NCBI GenBank assembly: GCA_022562795.1
Contig: JADFOP010000032.1
Coordinates: 1 to 26,183, forward strand
Length of the DNA: 26,183 nt
From: Nitrospinota bacterium
GTDB taxonomy: Bacteria > JADFOP01
Direction of reading: 5' to 3'
How positions within the stretch are numbered: position 1 is the stretch's first letter; each line of letters begins with the position of its first letter. The notes beneath the pieces were generated by a model that had not been told where the DNA came from, searched no databases, and saw only the letters and a program-made list of their open reading frames with translations. This document shows, one piece after another, positions 14,385 to 22,820 of this stretch. The translations under genes were made by a program, and so were the position numbers.

Positions 14385-16789
14385 CCTACCTCTATCAACT
14401 CCACCTTCTCCGCCCATTGGCGCTGGAACGCCCGCTTAATCGCCTGGTGATCGCGGCGCTCCAGGGCCGGGTCGTCGGCAAGGCAGTCGAACGCCGCCCG
14501 GCGGGCCTGCTCCAGCACCTTTTGGTCCCTAACCAGGTTGGCGAACCTGAGCTCCGGCAGCCCCGACTGGCGGGTCCCGACCAGCTCTCCCGGCCCTCGA
14601 AGCTCCAGGTCCTTCTCGGCGATGACGAACCCGTCGGTGGTGCGCGCCATTACGGCGAGGCGGGCTCGCGCGTCGTCGGTCATCGGGTAGTGGGCCACCA
14701 GCAGGCAGTAAGAAGGGTAGGGTCCTCGGCCCACGCGACCCCGGAGCTGATGGAGCTGAGATAAGCCGAAGCGCTCGGCGTGCTCGATGAGCATGACCGA
14801 GGCGTTGGGCTGGTCAACCCCGACCTCGATTACGGTCGTACAGACGAGCGCCGAGGTCTCTCCGGCGGCGAACCTCCGCATTACCGAGTCCTTCTCCTCG
14901 GATTTCATCCTTCCGTGGAGGAGGTCGACGGCGACGTCGGCGAATGGCCCTACCTTAAGCTCCTCGTACATAGCCGTTGCGGCCTGGAGATCAAGCTTCT
15001 CGCTCTCTTCGACCAGAGGGCAGACGATGAAGGCCTGGCGCCCGGCGGCGATCTCCCGCCGGACGATGGCGTGGGCCTCGGCCCGGCGGCCCTCGCTGAC
15101 CACGCGGGTTTCCAGCGGGCCCCGGCCCGCCGGGAGCTCGTCGATGACAGAGCAGTCGAGGTCGCCGTAGACGGTGAGGGCCATGGTCCGAGGGATGGGG
15201 GTAGCGGTCATGACTAGGACGTCCGGGGCGTAGCCCTTCTGGCGTAGGGTCGCCCGCTGGAGTACGCCGAAGCGATGTTGCTCGTCAATGATGGCTAGAC
15301 CCAGATCGGCGAAGGCCACCCCCTCCTGGACGAGGGCGTGGGTCCCCACCACGAGTTGGAGGCTGCCGTCGGCAGCCCGATCGAGCAGGCTGTTGCGCTT
15401 GGAGCCTTTGACGGCGCTGGTGAGCATCTCCATCCGTACCCCAAGGGGCTCGACGAGTCGGCGGAGCGTCCTGGTGTGCTGTTCGGCGAGAATCTCGGTG
15501 GGCACCATGAAGGCCACCTGTCGGCCGCGCTCCAAGACTGTGCAGGCGACGGCGAGGGCCACCACGGTCTTGCCGCATCCCACGTCTCCTTGCAGGAGCC
15601 GGTTCATGGGGTGGGGTCCGCTCATGTCGGCGTCGATCTCCTCGAGGACCCGCCGCTGGGCCGCCGTCAGGCTGAATGGGAGGCTCTCCAGCAGCCGGCG
15701 CCTGAGAGTGCTTTGGCCCGTGTAGATAACCGGCCGGGCCTCGGCCCGGGTGGCCTCCCGCCGGCGGGCCAGGCCTAGCGCGAGCAGAAAAAGCTCCTGG
15801 AAGACTACCCTCCGGTGGGCCGGGTGGGTGCCGTTGTTCAAGGCCTCGACATCCTCCTCATCTCCCGGGAGATGGAGGGTCTTTAAGGCATCGGAGATAA
15901 GCGGCAGGGCGTGCTCCCGTCGCGTGTGGCTGGAGAAGATCTCCTCCACCTGGTCGGCGTAGCCCTCCACCACGTTGTCCATGATGGAGCGCAGGACCTT
16001 GGCCGAAAGCCCCTCGGTGGCCGAGTACTTGGGAATGAGGCGGCCGCCGTGGAGCCACTCCGAGGCATCGTCGCCTTCTTCGAGAAGCTCGATATCGGGG
16101 TGGTGGAGCGCCTTCTGGAGCCTGTAGGTCTCCACTCGTCCACTCACCACGACCCGCCGGCCCGGACGAAAGCGGCCCGCAAAGTACGCCTCTCGGAAGC
16201 GGAACCACTTGCATGCGATCCGGCCTGTCTCATCCCCGACAATAATCTGGTAGATGCGGCCGCGACGGGTGCGGCTGGTCCCGGCGGTGAAGATCTCGCC
16301 GACGAAAGTCTCCAGGGCGCCCGCCTCCAGGTCGCCGATGGGCTTCCTCGCCCGGCGGTCCTCGTATGCGTAAGGTAGAAAGAAAAGGGCGTCTTCAACC
16401 GTGGCGATGCCCTTTTTGAGCAAGAGGGCGGCCCGGCGGGGTCCCACCCCTTTGATGTATTGAATGGAGAGGCTGTCGAGGGGCTGGGCGGGGGGTCGCT
16501 CGGCGGGCTCGAGGGCGAGGGACTCGTTAAGCGCGCCGAGGAACCTGCGGGCTTCGGCCACTCTCTCTCTCCTCTCTTCGAGGCTGAGTGTGTCGAAGCC
16601 GGCGAAGGCTGAGGCGAGCGCCTCCATAGGACGGAGCATGTTGGCGGGCGTACTTGAAGCCTTAAGAGCCTGGAGGCGTGCCGTCACGTGGGCTTCGGCG
16701 CCCCTCCAGGCGGCCAGGATAGCGTCATTTTCCGCGGCCGACTCAATGGGGGCGGCGAGGGCGTGGAGTATCTCCTCGGGGGTGGTCAT
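14381..16789 (-). CDS. recG: ATP-dependent DNA helicase RecG
   Basis: RecG reverses stalled replication forks and migrates branched DNA. The 802-residue protein has an N-terminal helical extension, a helix-hairpin-helix-like IKGVGPRRAALLLKKGI (112-128) and the wedge domain with its OB fold (about 150-240). The helicase core shows Walker A GDVGCGKT (401-408), DEQH (502-505), TATPIPRT, and GRVGRG (684-689) with the QLRGRVGRG motif VI. The C-terminal DGFVIAEKDLELRGPGELVGTRQSGLPE is diagnostic of RecG. The ATG at 16787-16789 is preceded by GGAGCGGG. The length is slightly above the ~690-780 typical range because of the N-terminal extension. It is convergent with the SPOR gene. Confidence 0.96.
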   Translation of the reverse strand: MTTPEEILHALAAPIESAAENDAILAAWRGAEAHVTARLQALKASSTPANMLRPMEALASAFAGFDTLSLEERRERVAEARRFLGALNESLALEPAERPPAQPLDSLSIQYIKGVGPRRAALLLKKGIATVEDALFFLPYAYEDRRARKPIGDLEAGALETFVGEIFTAGTSRTRRGRIYQIIVGDETGRIACKWFRFREAYFAGRFRPGRRVVVSGRVETYRLQKALHHPDIELLEEGDDASEWLHGGRLIPKYSATEGLSAKVLRSIMDNVVEGYADQVEEIFSSHTRREHALPLISDALKTLHLPGDEEDVEALNNGTHPAHRRVVFQELFLLALGLARRREATRAEARPVIYTGQSTLRRRLLESLPFSLTAAQRRVLEEIDADMSGPHPMNRLLQGDVGCGKTVVALAVACTVLERGRQVAFMVPTEILAEQHTRTLRRLVEPLGVRMEMLTSAVKGSKRNSLLDRAADGSLQLVVGTHALVQEGVAFADLGLAIIDEQHRFGVLQRATLRQKGYAPDVLVMTATPIPRTMALTVYGDLDCSVIDELPAGRGPLETRVVSEGRRAEAHAIVRREIAAGRQAFIVCPLVEESEKLDLQAATAMYEELKVGPFADVAVDLLHGRMKSEEKDSVMRRFAAGETSALVCTTVIEVGVDQPNASVMLIEHAERFGLSQLHQLRGRVGRGPYPSYCLLVAHYPMTDDARARLAVMARTTDGFVIAEKDLELRGPGELVGTRQSGLPELRFANLVRDQKVLEQARRAAFDCLADDPALERRDHQAIKRAFQRQWAEKVELIEVG

Positions 16790-16925
16790 GGCCCGCTCCG
16801 TAGGAGGCGTTGGTCCATGCTACCTTAGTCCCGGCGGCGGAGTCAACGCGGGGCTTGTCGGATGGATTCCTCTCGGGTGGTTGCGCCAGCGCGGCCCCTA
16901 GATCGGGAGCATGAAGGGTCTAACG

Positions 16926-16956
16926 AAAAATCCCCCTGCCCAAGGCAGGGGGATTT
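16926..16956 (-). terminator. Rho-independent terminator for the small helical protein gene
   Basis: AAATCCCCCTGCC (16928-16940) pairs perfectly with GGCAGGGGGATTT (16944-16956) around the loop CAA. On the minus strand the stem is followed by five T residues, so it ends transcription of the gene at 16983. Confidence 0.85.
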
Positions 16957-16982
16957 CATGCAGGTTCGAGACGGGAGGACCC

Positions 16983-17255
16983 TCAGGCCACGTCCTCCAC
17001 GGATGCGCGTTGCCTTGAGGCCCGCCTAATCTTTACCTTCGATGCCCTCTCCTGGAAGCGCCGAGCCTCTTCCAACTCATCCTCCAGTTCTTCAATGAGA
17101 TCGGCCACACTGTCCTTGAGAACCGCCACAAGCTGGCGCTCGGTCCGAGCATCGAGAAGCGCGATCTCAATAGCTGAATTGAGGGAGATGGAGTCGTATT
17201 CGACCTCCTTGAGAAGGCCTACGAGGCCCCGATTTCTCAGGTCTTCTTTTCGCAT
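16983..17255 (-). CDS. Hypothetical small helical protein
   Basis: This protein of 90 residues is not recognised. It is highly charged and predicted helical (ERQLVAVLKDSVADLIEELE, then DELEEARRFQERASK) with a basic tail (KIRRASRQR). The ATG at 17253-17255 has AAGGAG six nt upstream and is preferred. An alternative ATG at 17291 gives 102 residues and also has a weak AGGA nearby. A strong terminator follows, so it is a single-gene unit. The acidic-basic helical pattern could fit a small coiled-coil or DNA-associated protein, but that is only a guess. Confidence 0.65.
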   Translation of the reverse strand: MRKEDLRNRGLVGLLKEVEYDSISLNSAIEIALLDARTERQLVAVLKDSVADLIEELEDELEEARRFQERASKVKIRRASRQRASVEDVA

Positions 17256-17434
17256 TTCCCGCTCCTTCGGGCTGTCCCCTTGAACCTTCATGATTTTCCT
17301 GATTGCGGACGCCCTTATATACGTCCTTTAGACCCTGTGGATAGCCGAAAAGTTCATTCCCTTCTTATCGTTAAATATAGGAGGAATTTAGAGGAATTTC
17401 AACGAGATGGGCATCTCATACCAGGCAAAACGCA

Positions 17435-17463
17435 TTGGTTTTATAGGGGATTTGTGGTATAAA
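17435..17463 (+). promoter_or_regulatory. Candidate promoter for the nitrilase-family gene
   Basis: TTGGTT (17435-17440), a 17-nt spacer and TATAAA (17458-17463) lie just upstream of the start at 17492, leaving a short leader with GAGGAGG as ribosome site. Confidence 0.5.
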
Positions 17464-17491
17464 GTTTTTTCCGCCGACGAGGAGGGCTATT

Positions 17492-18301
17492 ATGCCCGTT
17501 ATCACGGTCGCCGCCGTCCAGCAGACCAGCACCGAGGAGGTCTCTAGAAACCTGGAGGTGAGCGAGCGCCTTATCCGTGAGTCAGCCGCCGCCGGGGCCT
17601 CGTTCGTCGCCCTACCTGAGAACTTCGCCTACATGAAGGTCGAGGGGGAGGTGGCGGCCTTCTCCACAACTATCGAGGGCGAGGTCGTGGCCCGGATGAG
17701 CGAGCTCGCCCGCGAGCTCGCCATAACCCTGCTTTTGGGCTCCATCCCCGAGGCCGTCCCAGGGAGCGATAAGACCTACAACACCTCGGTGCTCGTCGGC
17801 CCCGACGGTGAGACGCTCGCCGTCTACCGCAAGGTTCACCTCTTCGACGTCGAGGTCCCGGGGGTCGTGGAGCTCAAGGAATCCAACGCGGTGGAGGCGG
17901 GCAGAGAGGTGGTCACGGCCAAGACGCCCGTCGGCGTGGTGGGCCTTTCGGTCTGCTACGACCTGCGCTTTCCGGAGCTCTACCGCCGCCTCGTCCAGGC
18001 CGGCTCGGAGCTGCTCGCCGTGCCCAGCGCCTTCATCCCCCACACGGGCAAGGACCACTGGGAGGTCCTCCTTCGGGCCAGGGCCATCGAGAACCAGGCC
18101 TACGTCATCGCCCCGGCCCAGTACGGCCGCCACTCCGAGAGGCGGCAGAGCTACGGCCGGAGCCTTATCGTCGACCCGTGGGGGCTGATTTTGGCCCAGG
18201 CTCCCGACGGGGAGGGATTCATCACCGCCGAGGTTGACCTCGCCCACCTGAAAACCATCCGCAGAAACCTCCCCTGCCTGGAGCACATCCGGTTGTTGTA
18301 G
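17492..18301 (+). CDS. Nitrilase-superfamily amidase (Nit1/Nit2-like)
   Basis: This 269-residue carbon-nitrogen hydrolase has the nitrilase triad: Glu43 (PENFAY), Lys114 (YRKVHLFDV) and Cys155 (SVCYDLRFPELYR). The motif around the Cys and the KVHLFDVEVPG loop are typical of the Nit1/Nit2 branch, whose members hydrolyse deaminated glutathione or omega-amides of alpha-keto acids. GRSLIVDPWGLILAQAP near the C-terminus also fits. The length is normal. The start has a good ribosome site (GAGGAGG). A housekeeping metabolite-repair role is the most likely; the exact substrate cannot be decided. Confidence 0.9.
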   Translation: MPVITVAAVQQTSTEEVSRNLEVSERLIRESAAAGASFVALPENFAYMKVEGEVAAFSTTIEGEVVARMSELARELAITLLLGSIPEAVPGSDKTYNTSVLVGPDGETLAVYRKVHLFDVEVPGVVELKESNAVEAGREVVTAKTPVGVVGLSVCYDLRFPELYRRLVQAGSELLAVPSAFIPHTGKDHWEVLLRARAIENQAYVIAPAQYGRHSERRQSYGRSLIVDPWGLILAQAPDGEGFITAEVDLAHLKTIRRNLPCLEHIRLL

Positions 18302-18324
18302 ATACGCCGCGCCTTAGTCCGGAA

Positions 18325-18355
18325 TTAATCACCCAAAGGGTTTACCAGTTATAAT
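18325..18355 (+). promoter_or_regulatory. Possible promoter for the M20 peptidase gene
   Basis: A perfect TATAAT (18350-18355) is preceded by a weak TTAATC (18325-18330) at a 19-nt spacing, about 69 nt before the chosen start. The -35 part is poor. Confidence 0.35.
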
Positions 18356-18423
18356 GATGATATACAGGTCAATGCGGTGAGAGGACTCGACCTGGTGGGA
18401 TGCCAGGGCGATGGGAGAGGTCG

Positions 18424-19896
18424 ATGATTCGTAGGCTCATTTGGGGCATCTTGGGGCTGGCCGCCATCCTGGCCTCCGTTGTGCTGATCAGGACGGCCCT
18501 CTTCACCTCTCGGCAGATGCCTGTGGGTCCGCAACGAGGAATTCTGATTGATAAGGAACAAATCGCCGACCACCTGGCAAAGGCAATCCAGCTCCGCACC
18601 ATCTCACACGGCCCTGTCTCCCCTGTGGAGGAGGAAGCCTTCAAAAACCTGCACCGCTTCTTTGCCCGAAGCTATCCGAAGGTCCACTCGACGCTGAAGC
18701 GGGAGACGGTCAGCGGCTCTAGCCTCCTCTATACTTGGGAGGGCGCCGACCCCAACCTGAAGCCGATTCTCCTCATGGCCCACATGGACGTAGTGCCGGT
18801 GGCGGCGGGCACGGAAGGGGATTGGACCCATCCACCTTTCTCAGGGGAGATCGCTGATGGTTTCATCTGGGGCAGGGGCGCCATGGATGACAAGGTCGGC
18901 GTTATGAGCATTCTAGAGGCCGTGGAAATTCTGATAGCGGAAGGCTTTCGGCCCAGCCGCACGGTCTATCTCGCTTTCGGCCACGACGAAGAGGTAGGTG
19001 GCTTCAAGGGGGCTGCCAAAATCGCGGCCCTCTTGCGCGCCAGGGGGGTCGAGCTGGAATTCACTCTCGATGAAGGTTTTGCGATCACCGAAGGCATTTT
19101 GCCGGGGGTTGTCGCTCCCGTTGCGATGATTGGGGTCGCCGAGAAGGGCTATCTCAGCCTTGAGCTGACAGTCGAGAGTCCAGGGGGACATTCTTCGATG
19201 CCCCCGAAGCACACCGCCGTTGGAGCTCTGAGCACGGCCATACACCGTCTCGAAAGAAACCCCTTTCCTGCGGGCATCAAAGGGGCTACCAGACAACTCT
19301 TCGAGTTCGTGGGCCCGGAGATGCCTTTTTCAAAGAAGATGGTGTTCGCGAACCTATGGCTCTTTGGTCGGCTGGCCGAGCGCCGTCTCGCCGCATCTCC
19401 ATCGACGAATGCCCTGATTCGGACTACCGTAGCTGCGACGATGGTTGGGGGGAGCGATAAGGAAAATAAGCTTCCGACCAAGGCGTGGGCTATCGTGAAC
19501 GTCCGGATTATGCCCGGCGAGAGCATCGACAGCGTGACCGAATATGTGCAAAGGACGATTAACAACCCCAAGGTTGAGATCAGGACCCTGGAGCATGCCG
19601 CTGAGCCGTCGCCCGTGTCGGACGCTGGATCGGCGAGCTTTAAGGTCATTCAACGGACGATCCACGAGATATTCCCCGATGTAGTTGTCGCGCCCAGCTT
19701 GACAGTTGGAGGAACCGACTCCAAGCATTACGTTTCGTTGAGCGACGCCGCCTACCGGTTCATGCCGCTTCGGCTGAAGCGCACCGATCTCCACCGCTAT
19801 CACGGCACCAACGAGCGCGTCGCCGTCGATAACCTAGCCGAAGCCGTCCGGTTCTACGCCCGGCTCATCCGGAACATTGATTATATCCACAAGTAG
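18424..19896 (+). CDS. M20-family metallopeptidase, membrane-anchored (PM20D1/carboxypeptidase S-like)
   Basis: This 490-residue peptidase starts with a transmembrane helix (about residues 5-23), so its catalytic part likely faces the periplasm. Metal-binding motifs are MAHMDVVPV (His120, Asp122), GRGAMDDKVG (Asp155) and GHDEEVGG (Glu189-Glu190). PGGHSSMPP marks the dimerisation or lid domain and GGTDSKHY the late metal ligand. Length and the ISHGPVSPVEEEAF segment suit the carboxypeptidase S or PM20D1 branch, which cleaves or forms N-acyl amino acids and dipeptides. The ATG at 18424 has GGGAGAGG upstream and is preferred over an earlier one at 18400. No partner is obvious nearby. Confidence 0.9.
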   Translation: MIRRLIWGILGLAAILASVVLIRTALFTSRQMPVGPQRGILIDKEQIADHLAKAIQLRTISHGPVSPVEEEAFKNLHRFFARSYPKVHSTLKRETVSGSSLLYTWEGADPNLKPILLMAHMDVVPVAAGTEGDWTHPPFSGEIADGFIWGRGAMDDKVGVMSILEAVEILIAEGFRPSRTVYLAFGHDEEVGGFKGAAKIAALLRARGVELEFTLDEGFAITEGILPGVVAPVAMIGVAEKGYLSLELTVESPGGHSSMPPKHTAVGALSTAIHRLERNPFPAGIKGATRQLFEFVGPEMPFSKKMVFANLWLFGRLAERRLAASPSTNALIRTTVAATMVGGSDKENKLPTKAWAIVNVRIMPGESIDSVTEYVQRTINNPKVEIRTLEHAAEPSPVSDAGSASFKVIQRTIHEIFPDVVVAPSLTVGGTDSKHYVSLSDAAYRFMPLRLKRTDLHRYHGTNERVAVDNLAEAVRFYARLIRNIDYIHK

Positions 19897-19952
19897 AGGA
19901 ATTACGAAGAGATGAAAAAACTGATCGGAACGGACTTCAGGCCGGCGAAGCC

Positions 19953-20132
19953 GTGGGGGTGGCTGATCGGCCTCGCCGCGCTCATCAACCGCTTTCGCCT
20001 GCGCCGCCGCTGGATGTCGGGGAGTTTGTGCGGGGGCAGAGCGAGGAGTCTTCCCGCGACGATCTCATCGAGGAGCTCGTCGTTCGCCTGCATGGCGCCC
20101 TCGATGCCATCGCCCGTGAGGAGGCCCAATAG
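19953..20132 (+). other. Doubtful short coding remnant between the M20 peptidase and hicB-like genes
   Basis: Two overlapping frames compete here. One starts ATG at 19912 with a plausible N-terminus (MKKLIGTDF...) but loses sensible composition after about 33 codons. Another, from a GTG at 19953 to TAG at 20132, ends in an acidic helical stretch (ESSRDDLIEELVVRLHGALD). One reading is a frameshifted small gene whose start is in the first frame and end in the second. Neither is recognised; I give no function. Confidence 0.3.
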
Positions 20133-20185
20133 GGTCCTGGCGGCCTACCTCTTTCCCTTGCGTTGCATCCTCTCAAATTGCTGCT

Positions 20186-20275
20186 ATGCTTTCGCTCGAA
20201 CGGCATCTTGAGACCTTAATACAGGGCGTGGCCTTGGCCCTGATGATCAAGCTGCAGGACAAGGAGAAGGCATGA
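20186..20275 (+). CDS. Possible 29-residue ORF overlapping the HicB-like gene
   Basis: An ATG at 20186 opens MLSLERHLETLIQGVALALM and continues through IKLQDKEKA to a TGA at 20273-20275, overlapping the ATG of the next gene (ATGATG). The spacing suggests translational coupling, but the ribosome site is poor and the peptide is not recognised. Confidence 0.3.
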   Translation: MLSLERHLETLIQGVALALMIKLQDKEKA

Positions 20276-20457
20276 TGAGCGAGTTGGTGTTTCTTATCGA
20301 AGATGACCCGGACGGCGGACTGACAGCCCGCGCTCTCGGTGAGGCCATATTCACCGAGGCCGAGAGCATGGAGGAGTTGCGGCACAACATTCGGGACGCC
20401 GTGCTCTGCCACTTCGAGGATGAGGCGGGCCGGCCCAAGGTGGTCCGCCTCCATTAG
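20272..20457 (+). CDS. HicB-like small protein (orphan antitoxin-type fold)
   Basis: This 61-residue protein (FLIEDDPDGGLTARALGEAI, then SMEELRHNIRDAVLCHF) matches the partial RNase-H fold of HicB-type antitoxins, the group often misnamed 2-oxoisovalerate dehydrogenase. It has AAGGAGAAGG as ribosome site. HicA toxins usually sit next to such genes; none is seen here. Its stop lies 2 nt from the convergent mrp stop. It could be an orphan antitoxin or a regulator of something elsewhere. Confidence 0.75.
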   Translation: MMSELVFLIEDDPDGGLTARALGEAIFTEAESMEELRHNIRDAVLCHFEDEAGRPKVVRLH

Positions 20458-20459
20458 GC

Positions 20460-21536
20460 TTACTGGATGACGGGCAGATCTATTTTGGTGAGCGCCAGGA
20501 CGCTTAGCTTGGCCGCGACCTTGCCGGCCAACTCGTTGTAGATTTGGGTCGCCTCGCTATCGGGCTGGGCAACAACGATGGGCGTCCCCGCATCCCCGCA
20601 CTCCCGTATGGCGGGGACAAGGGGAATCTCGGCAAGCAGGTCCACCCCCAGCTCCTCGGCGCAGTTTTTGCCTCCCCCGGTTGCGAAGATGTCGGTACGC
20701 TCGGTGCAGTGGGGGCACGAGAAATAGCTCATGTTTTCGACAATCCCCAAGACAGGCACCTCTACACGCTCGAACATGATAAGCCCTTTGCGGGCGTCCA
20801 TGAGCGAGAGCTCCTGGGGGGTGGTGACGATGACCGCCCCGGCGATGGGAACCGTCTGGACGAGCGTGAGCTGGGTGTCGCCCGTGCCCGGAGGAAGGTC
20901 CATCACGAGGTAGTCGAGCTCACCCCACGCAACGTTACGGATGAACTCCTGCATGATCTTGTGGATCATCGGCCCGCGCCAGATGACGGGGGTGTCCTTG
21001 GTCGTAAGGAAGCCCATCGAAATTGTCTTAACGCCGTAGCTCTCGAGCGGAATAATCTTATCGTCCTGGCTTTTTACCTGCGGTGCGTGTTCGAGCTTCA
21101 TCAGCGTCGGGATGCTGGGGCCGTAGACGTCGGCGTCGAGCAGACCCATCTTCGCCCCCGTTTGGGCCAGGGCCAAGGTGAGGTTCACCGCCGTCGTGGA
21201 CTTGCCCACCCCGCCCTTTCCGCTGGCCACGGCGATAATGTTCCTGATACCCTCGATGGTCGTCCTCTCGCTGGAGCCTCGGGCTTGTGGGACTCGGGCG
21301 TCGAAGTTGAGATCGACGGCGCTCGCGCCAGCCGCCGTCAGAGCCGTCTCCACCCGGTTCTTAATCTCCCCCTTCATAGGGCAGGCAGGAGTCGTAAGCT
21401 CCACCGTGAGGGCCACATTGGAGCCATCCACCCGGACGTCTTTCACCATGTTGAGGCTCACGAGGTCCCGGTGGAGCTCCGGGTCGTTCACATGGCTCAG
21501 GGCCTCCATGACCTTATCGACATCTATCGAACTCAT
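20460..21536 (-). CDS. mrp: Mrp/NBP35-family ATP-binding Fe-S cluster carrier
   Basis: This 358-residue protein has an N-terminal MIP18-like (DUF59) domain (residues 1-85, with DPELHRDLVSLNMVKDV and TTPACPMK) joined to a ParA/MinD-type ATPase. The deviant Walker A is SGKGGVGKS (105-113), followed by DADVYGPSIP, VMDLPPGTGDTQLT and the Cys274-x2-Cys277 pair (SCPHC) that holds the bridging 4Fe-4S cluster in the dimer. Mrp proteins insert Fe-S clusters into target enzymes, which here would include radical SAM and respiratory proteins. The ATG at 21534-21536 has GGGAGGAACGA upstream. Length and domain order are normal. Confidence 0.95.
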   Translation of the reverse strand: MSSIDVDKVMEALSHVNDPELHRDLVSLNMVKDVRVDGSNVALTVELTTPACPMKGEIKNRVETALTAAGASAVDLNFDARVPQARGSSERTTIEGIRNIIAVASGKGGVGKSTTAVNLTLALAQTGAKMGLLDADVYGPSIPTLMKLEHAPQVKSQDDKIIPLESYGVKTISMGFLTTKDTPVIWRGPMIHKIMQEFIRNVAWGELDYLVMDLPPGTGDTQLTLVQTVPIAGAVIVTTPQELSLMDARKGLIMFERVEVPVLGIVENMSYFSCPHCTERTDIFATGGGKNCAEELGVDLLAEIPLVPAIRECGDAGTPIVVAQPDSEATQIYNELAGKVAAKLSVLALTKIDLPVIQ

Positions 21537-21657
21537 TCGTTCCTCCCTGGGAGATAAGAAAACATTGTCAAATTGCTCTTTTCCTTAAGATATGGAACCG
21601 GCGGTAAAAGGCAAGGGGATGGAGCCTTTCGAACAGCGACTCACCCTTTATACCCAT

Positions 21658-21682
21658 CCGCCTAAGGCGAACCTGAGGCGGA
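21658..21682. repeat. Intergenic palindromic repeat, copy A
   Basis: CCGCCTAAGGCGAACCTGAGGCGGA is an imperfect inverted repeat (TCCGCCT with AGGCGGA at the ends), written here in full as its 25 bases differ at only four places from copy B at 23126-23150. Confidence 0.5.
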
Positions 21683-21706
21683 CCTTAAGCGGACCCCTGC
21701 AAATAC

Positions 21707-21739
21707 AAAAAGGGGCGGGGCCTTTCGGCCCCACCCCTT
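21707..21739 (-). terminator. Rho-independent terminator for the DNRLRE protein gene
   Basis: AAGGGGCGGGGCC (21710-21722) pairs with GGCCCCACCCCTT (21727-21739), with one mismatch and loop TTTC. On the minus strand it is followed by T residues (21707-21711), ending transcription of the upstream gene at 21771. Confidence 0.85.
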
Positions 21740-21770
21740 GAAAAGTTACCCCTTCAGCGCCGAAACAACA

Positions 21771-22820
21771 TCAAGGCGTGCACGTTTGAGGAGTGAACAC
21801 GGCGGTCCAATTCACCGATACATCATCCGCTAGGCTGTCGCCGCCTGTCCCTACTATCTCTACGGATATGCGGTCGCCTGTTTCAAAGCACTGGGAGTCG
21901 GTAGTATCAGAGCATATCCTCGGGTCGGATTCGGTCCCGTCAATTATGCAGTCGGTGGCGTCGAAGCCGCCTGAGCCGTCGCTGCCGACATCTGTGCCAG
22001 CCCCGTTTCTGAGGATAGTGAACTCTAACGCGTCGTCGGGGGCGCCGATATCATTATTGGCAAAGACGTGGAAGTCACTCACTATGCCATCCAACGGCAT
22101 GACGTTCCTCACAGCCGTTTCAGTACCGCTATCGTCGTCTCCAAAGAACATCCCCATGTAGGTGGTGTCGTTGTCCCCGGGAAGGAATTTGTCGCCGATG
22201 CCCCCGCCGATGATGGTGGTAGCTCCCCCCTGCGTAACTTCAATCACCATCGAATGGCTGGTATGCCTAGACTCTTTGCTGTCCATAGCCATCCGGATGC
22301 CAGATGCGGATACTGGCAGGAAGGCAATCCCAAAGTTGTCGGTCCCGTCAAGCCAGTCCTTCACCAAGTTCGTGACATCGACCAAGACGAATGTGCGCTG
22401 GTCCGCTTTCGCTATAGCTATAAGGACTGGGGGGCTGAGTGGGGCGGTCGAAGGGGGCGGGCTTGCGTCCAGGGTGCCCTCGTCCCAATCAGTCGTAACG
22501 CGTTCAATGTCGATGCTTCCTGCCACCTTAACCCTATTGAGGAAGAACCTCAGGGTTGCCTTGCCGATTTGGTTGCTTGTAAGGCTGCCCAGAACTGTAA
22601 GATCAAATTTCGCGAAGCCACGGATATCGTGGGGGTCATCGACCTTAATCTGCTTTCTCGAACCAAAGTTTTTGTTGGGGTTGTTTAGGTTGATGAAGGT
22701 GTCGTCTGTTACAATCAGCGTAACGGCATGCCCAGGGGTGGGCAATAGTAGAAGACAGGCCGCCAGGGCCAGCCCCGCGCGCGCCAGTAATTGCATCCGA
22801 CTCGTTGCGGCAGGATTCAT
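21771..22820 (-). CDS. Secreted DNRLRE domain-containing protein
   Basis: This 349-residue protein has a clear signal peptide (LLARAGLALAACLLLLPTPGHA) and then a DNRLRE domain, named for its motif and seen in extracellular carbohydrate-binding and surface proteins. TDDTFINLNNPNKNFGSRKQ, IRGFAKFDLT, ATLRFFLNRV and DVTNLVKDWLDGTDNFGIAF match its strands. The last ~150 residues are acidic, glycine-rich and contain paired Cys (DCIIDG, RICSD, QCFETG, QTCTP), looking like a second beta-rich module. The ATG at 22820 has AAGGAGAACAAGGG upstream, better than the farther ATG at 22877. It is monocistronic with its own terminator. The role is likely surface binding; the ligand is unknown. Confidence 0.82.
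   Translation of the reverse strand: MNPAATSRMQLLARAGLALAACLLLLPTPGHAVTLIVTDDTFINLNNPNKNFGSRKQIKVDDPHDIRGFAKFDLTVLGSLTSNQIGKATLRFFLNRVKVAGSIDIERVTTDWDEGTLDASPPPSTAPLSPPVLIAIAKADQRTFVLVDVTNLVKDWLDGTDNFGIAFLPVSASGIRMAMDSKESRHTSHSMVIEVTQGGATTIIGGGIGDKFLPGDNDTTYMGMFFGDDDSGTETAVRNVMPLDGIVSDFHVFANNDIGAPDDALEFTILRNGAGTDVGSDGSGGFDATDCIIDGTESDPRICSDTTDSQCFETGDRISVEIVGTGGDSLADDVSVNWTAVFTPQTCTP

Noticed and set aside
17280-17462. 60-codon ORF upstream of the nitrilase gene
   Set aside because: It overlaps the candidate promoter and has no recognisable domain or ribosome site.
20544-21557. 337-codon plus-strand frame opposite mrp
   Set aside because: Antisense shadow; the minus frame has Walker A, DUF59 and CPHC motifs.
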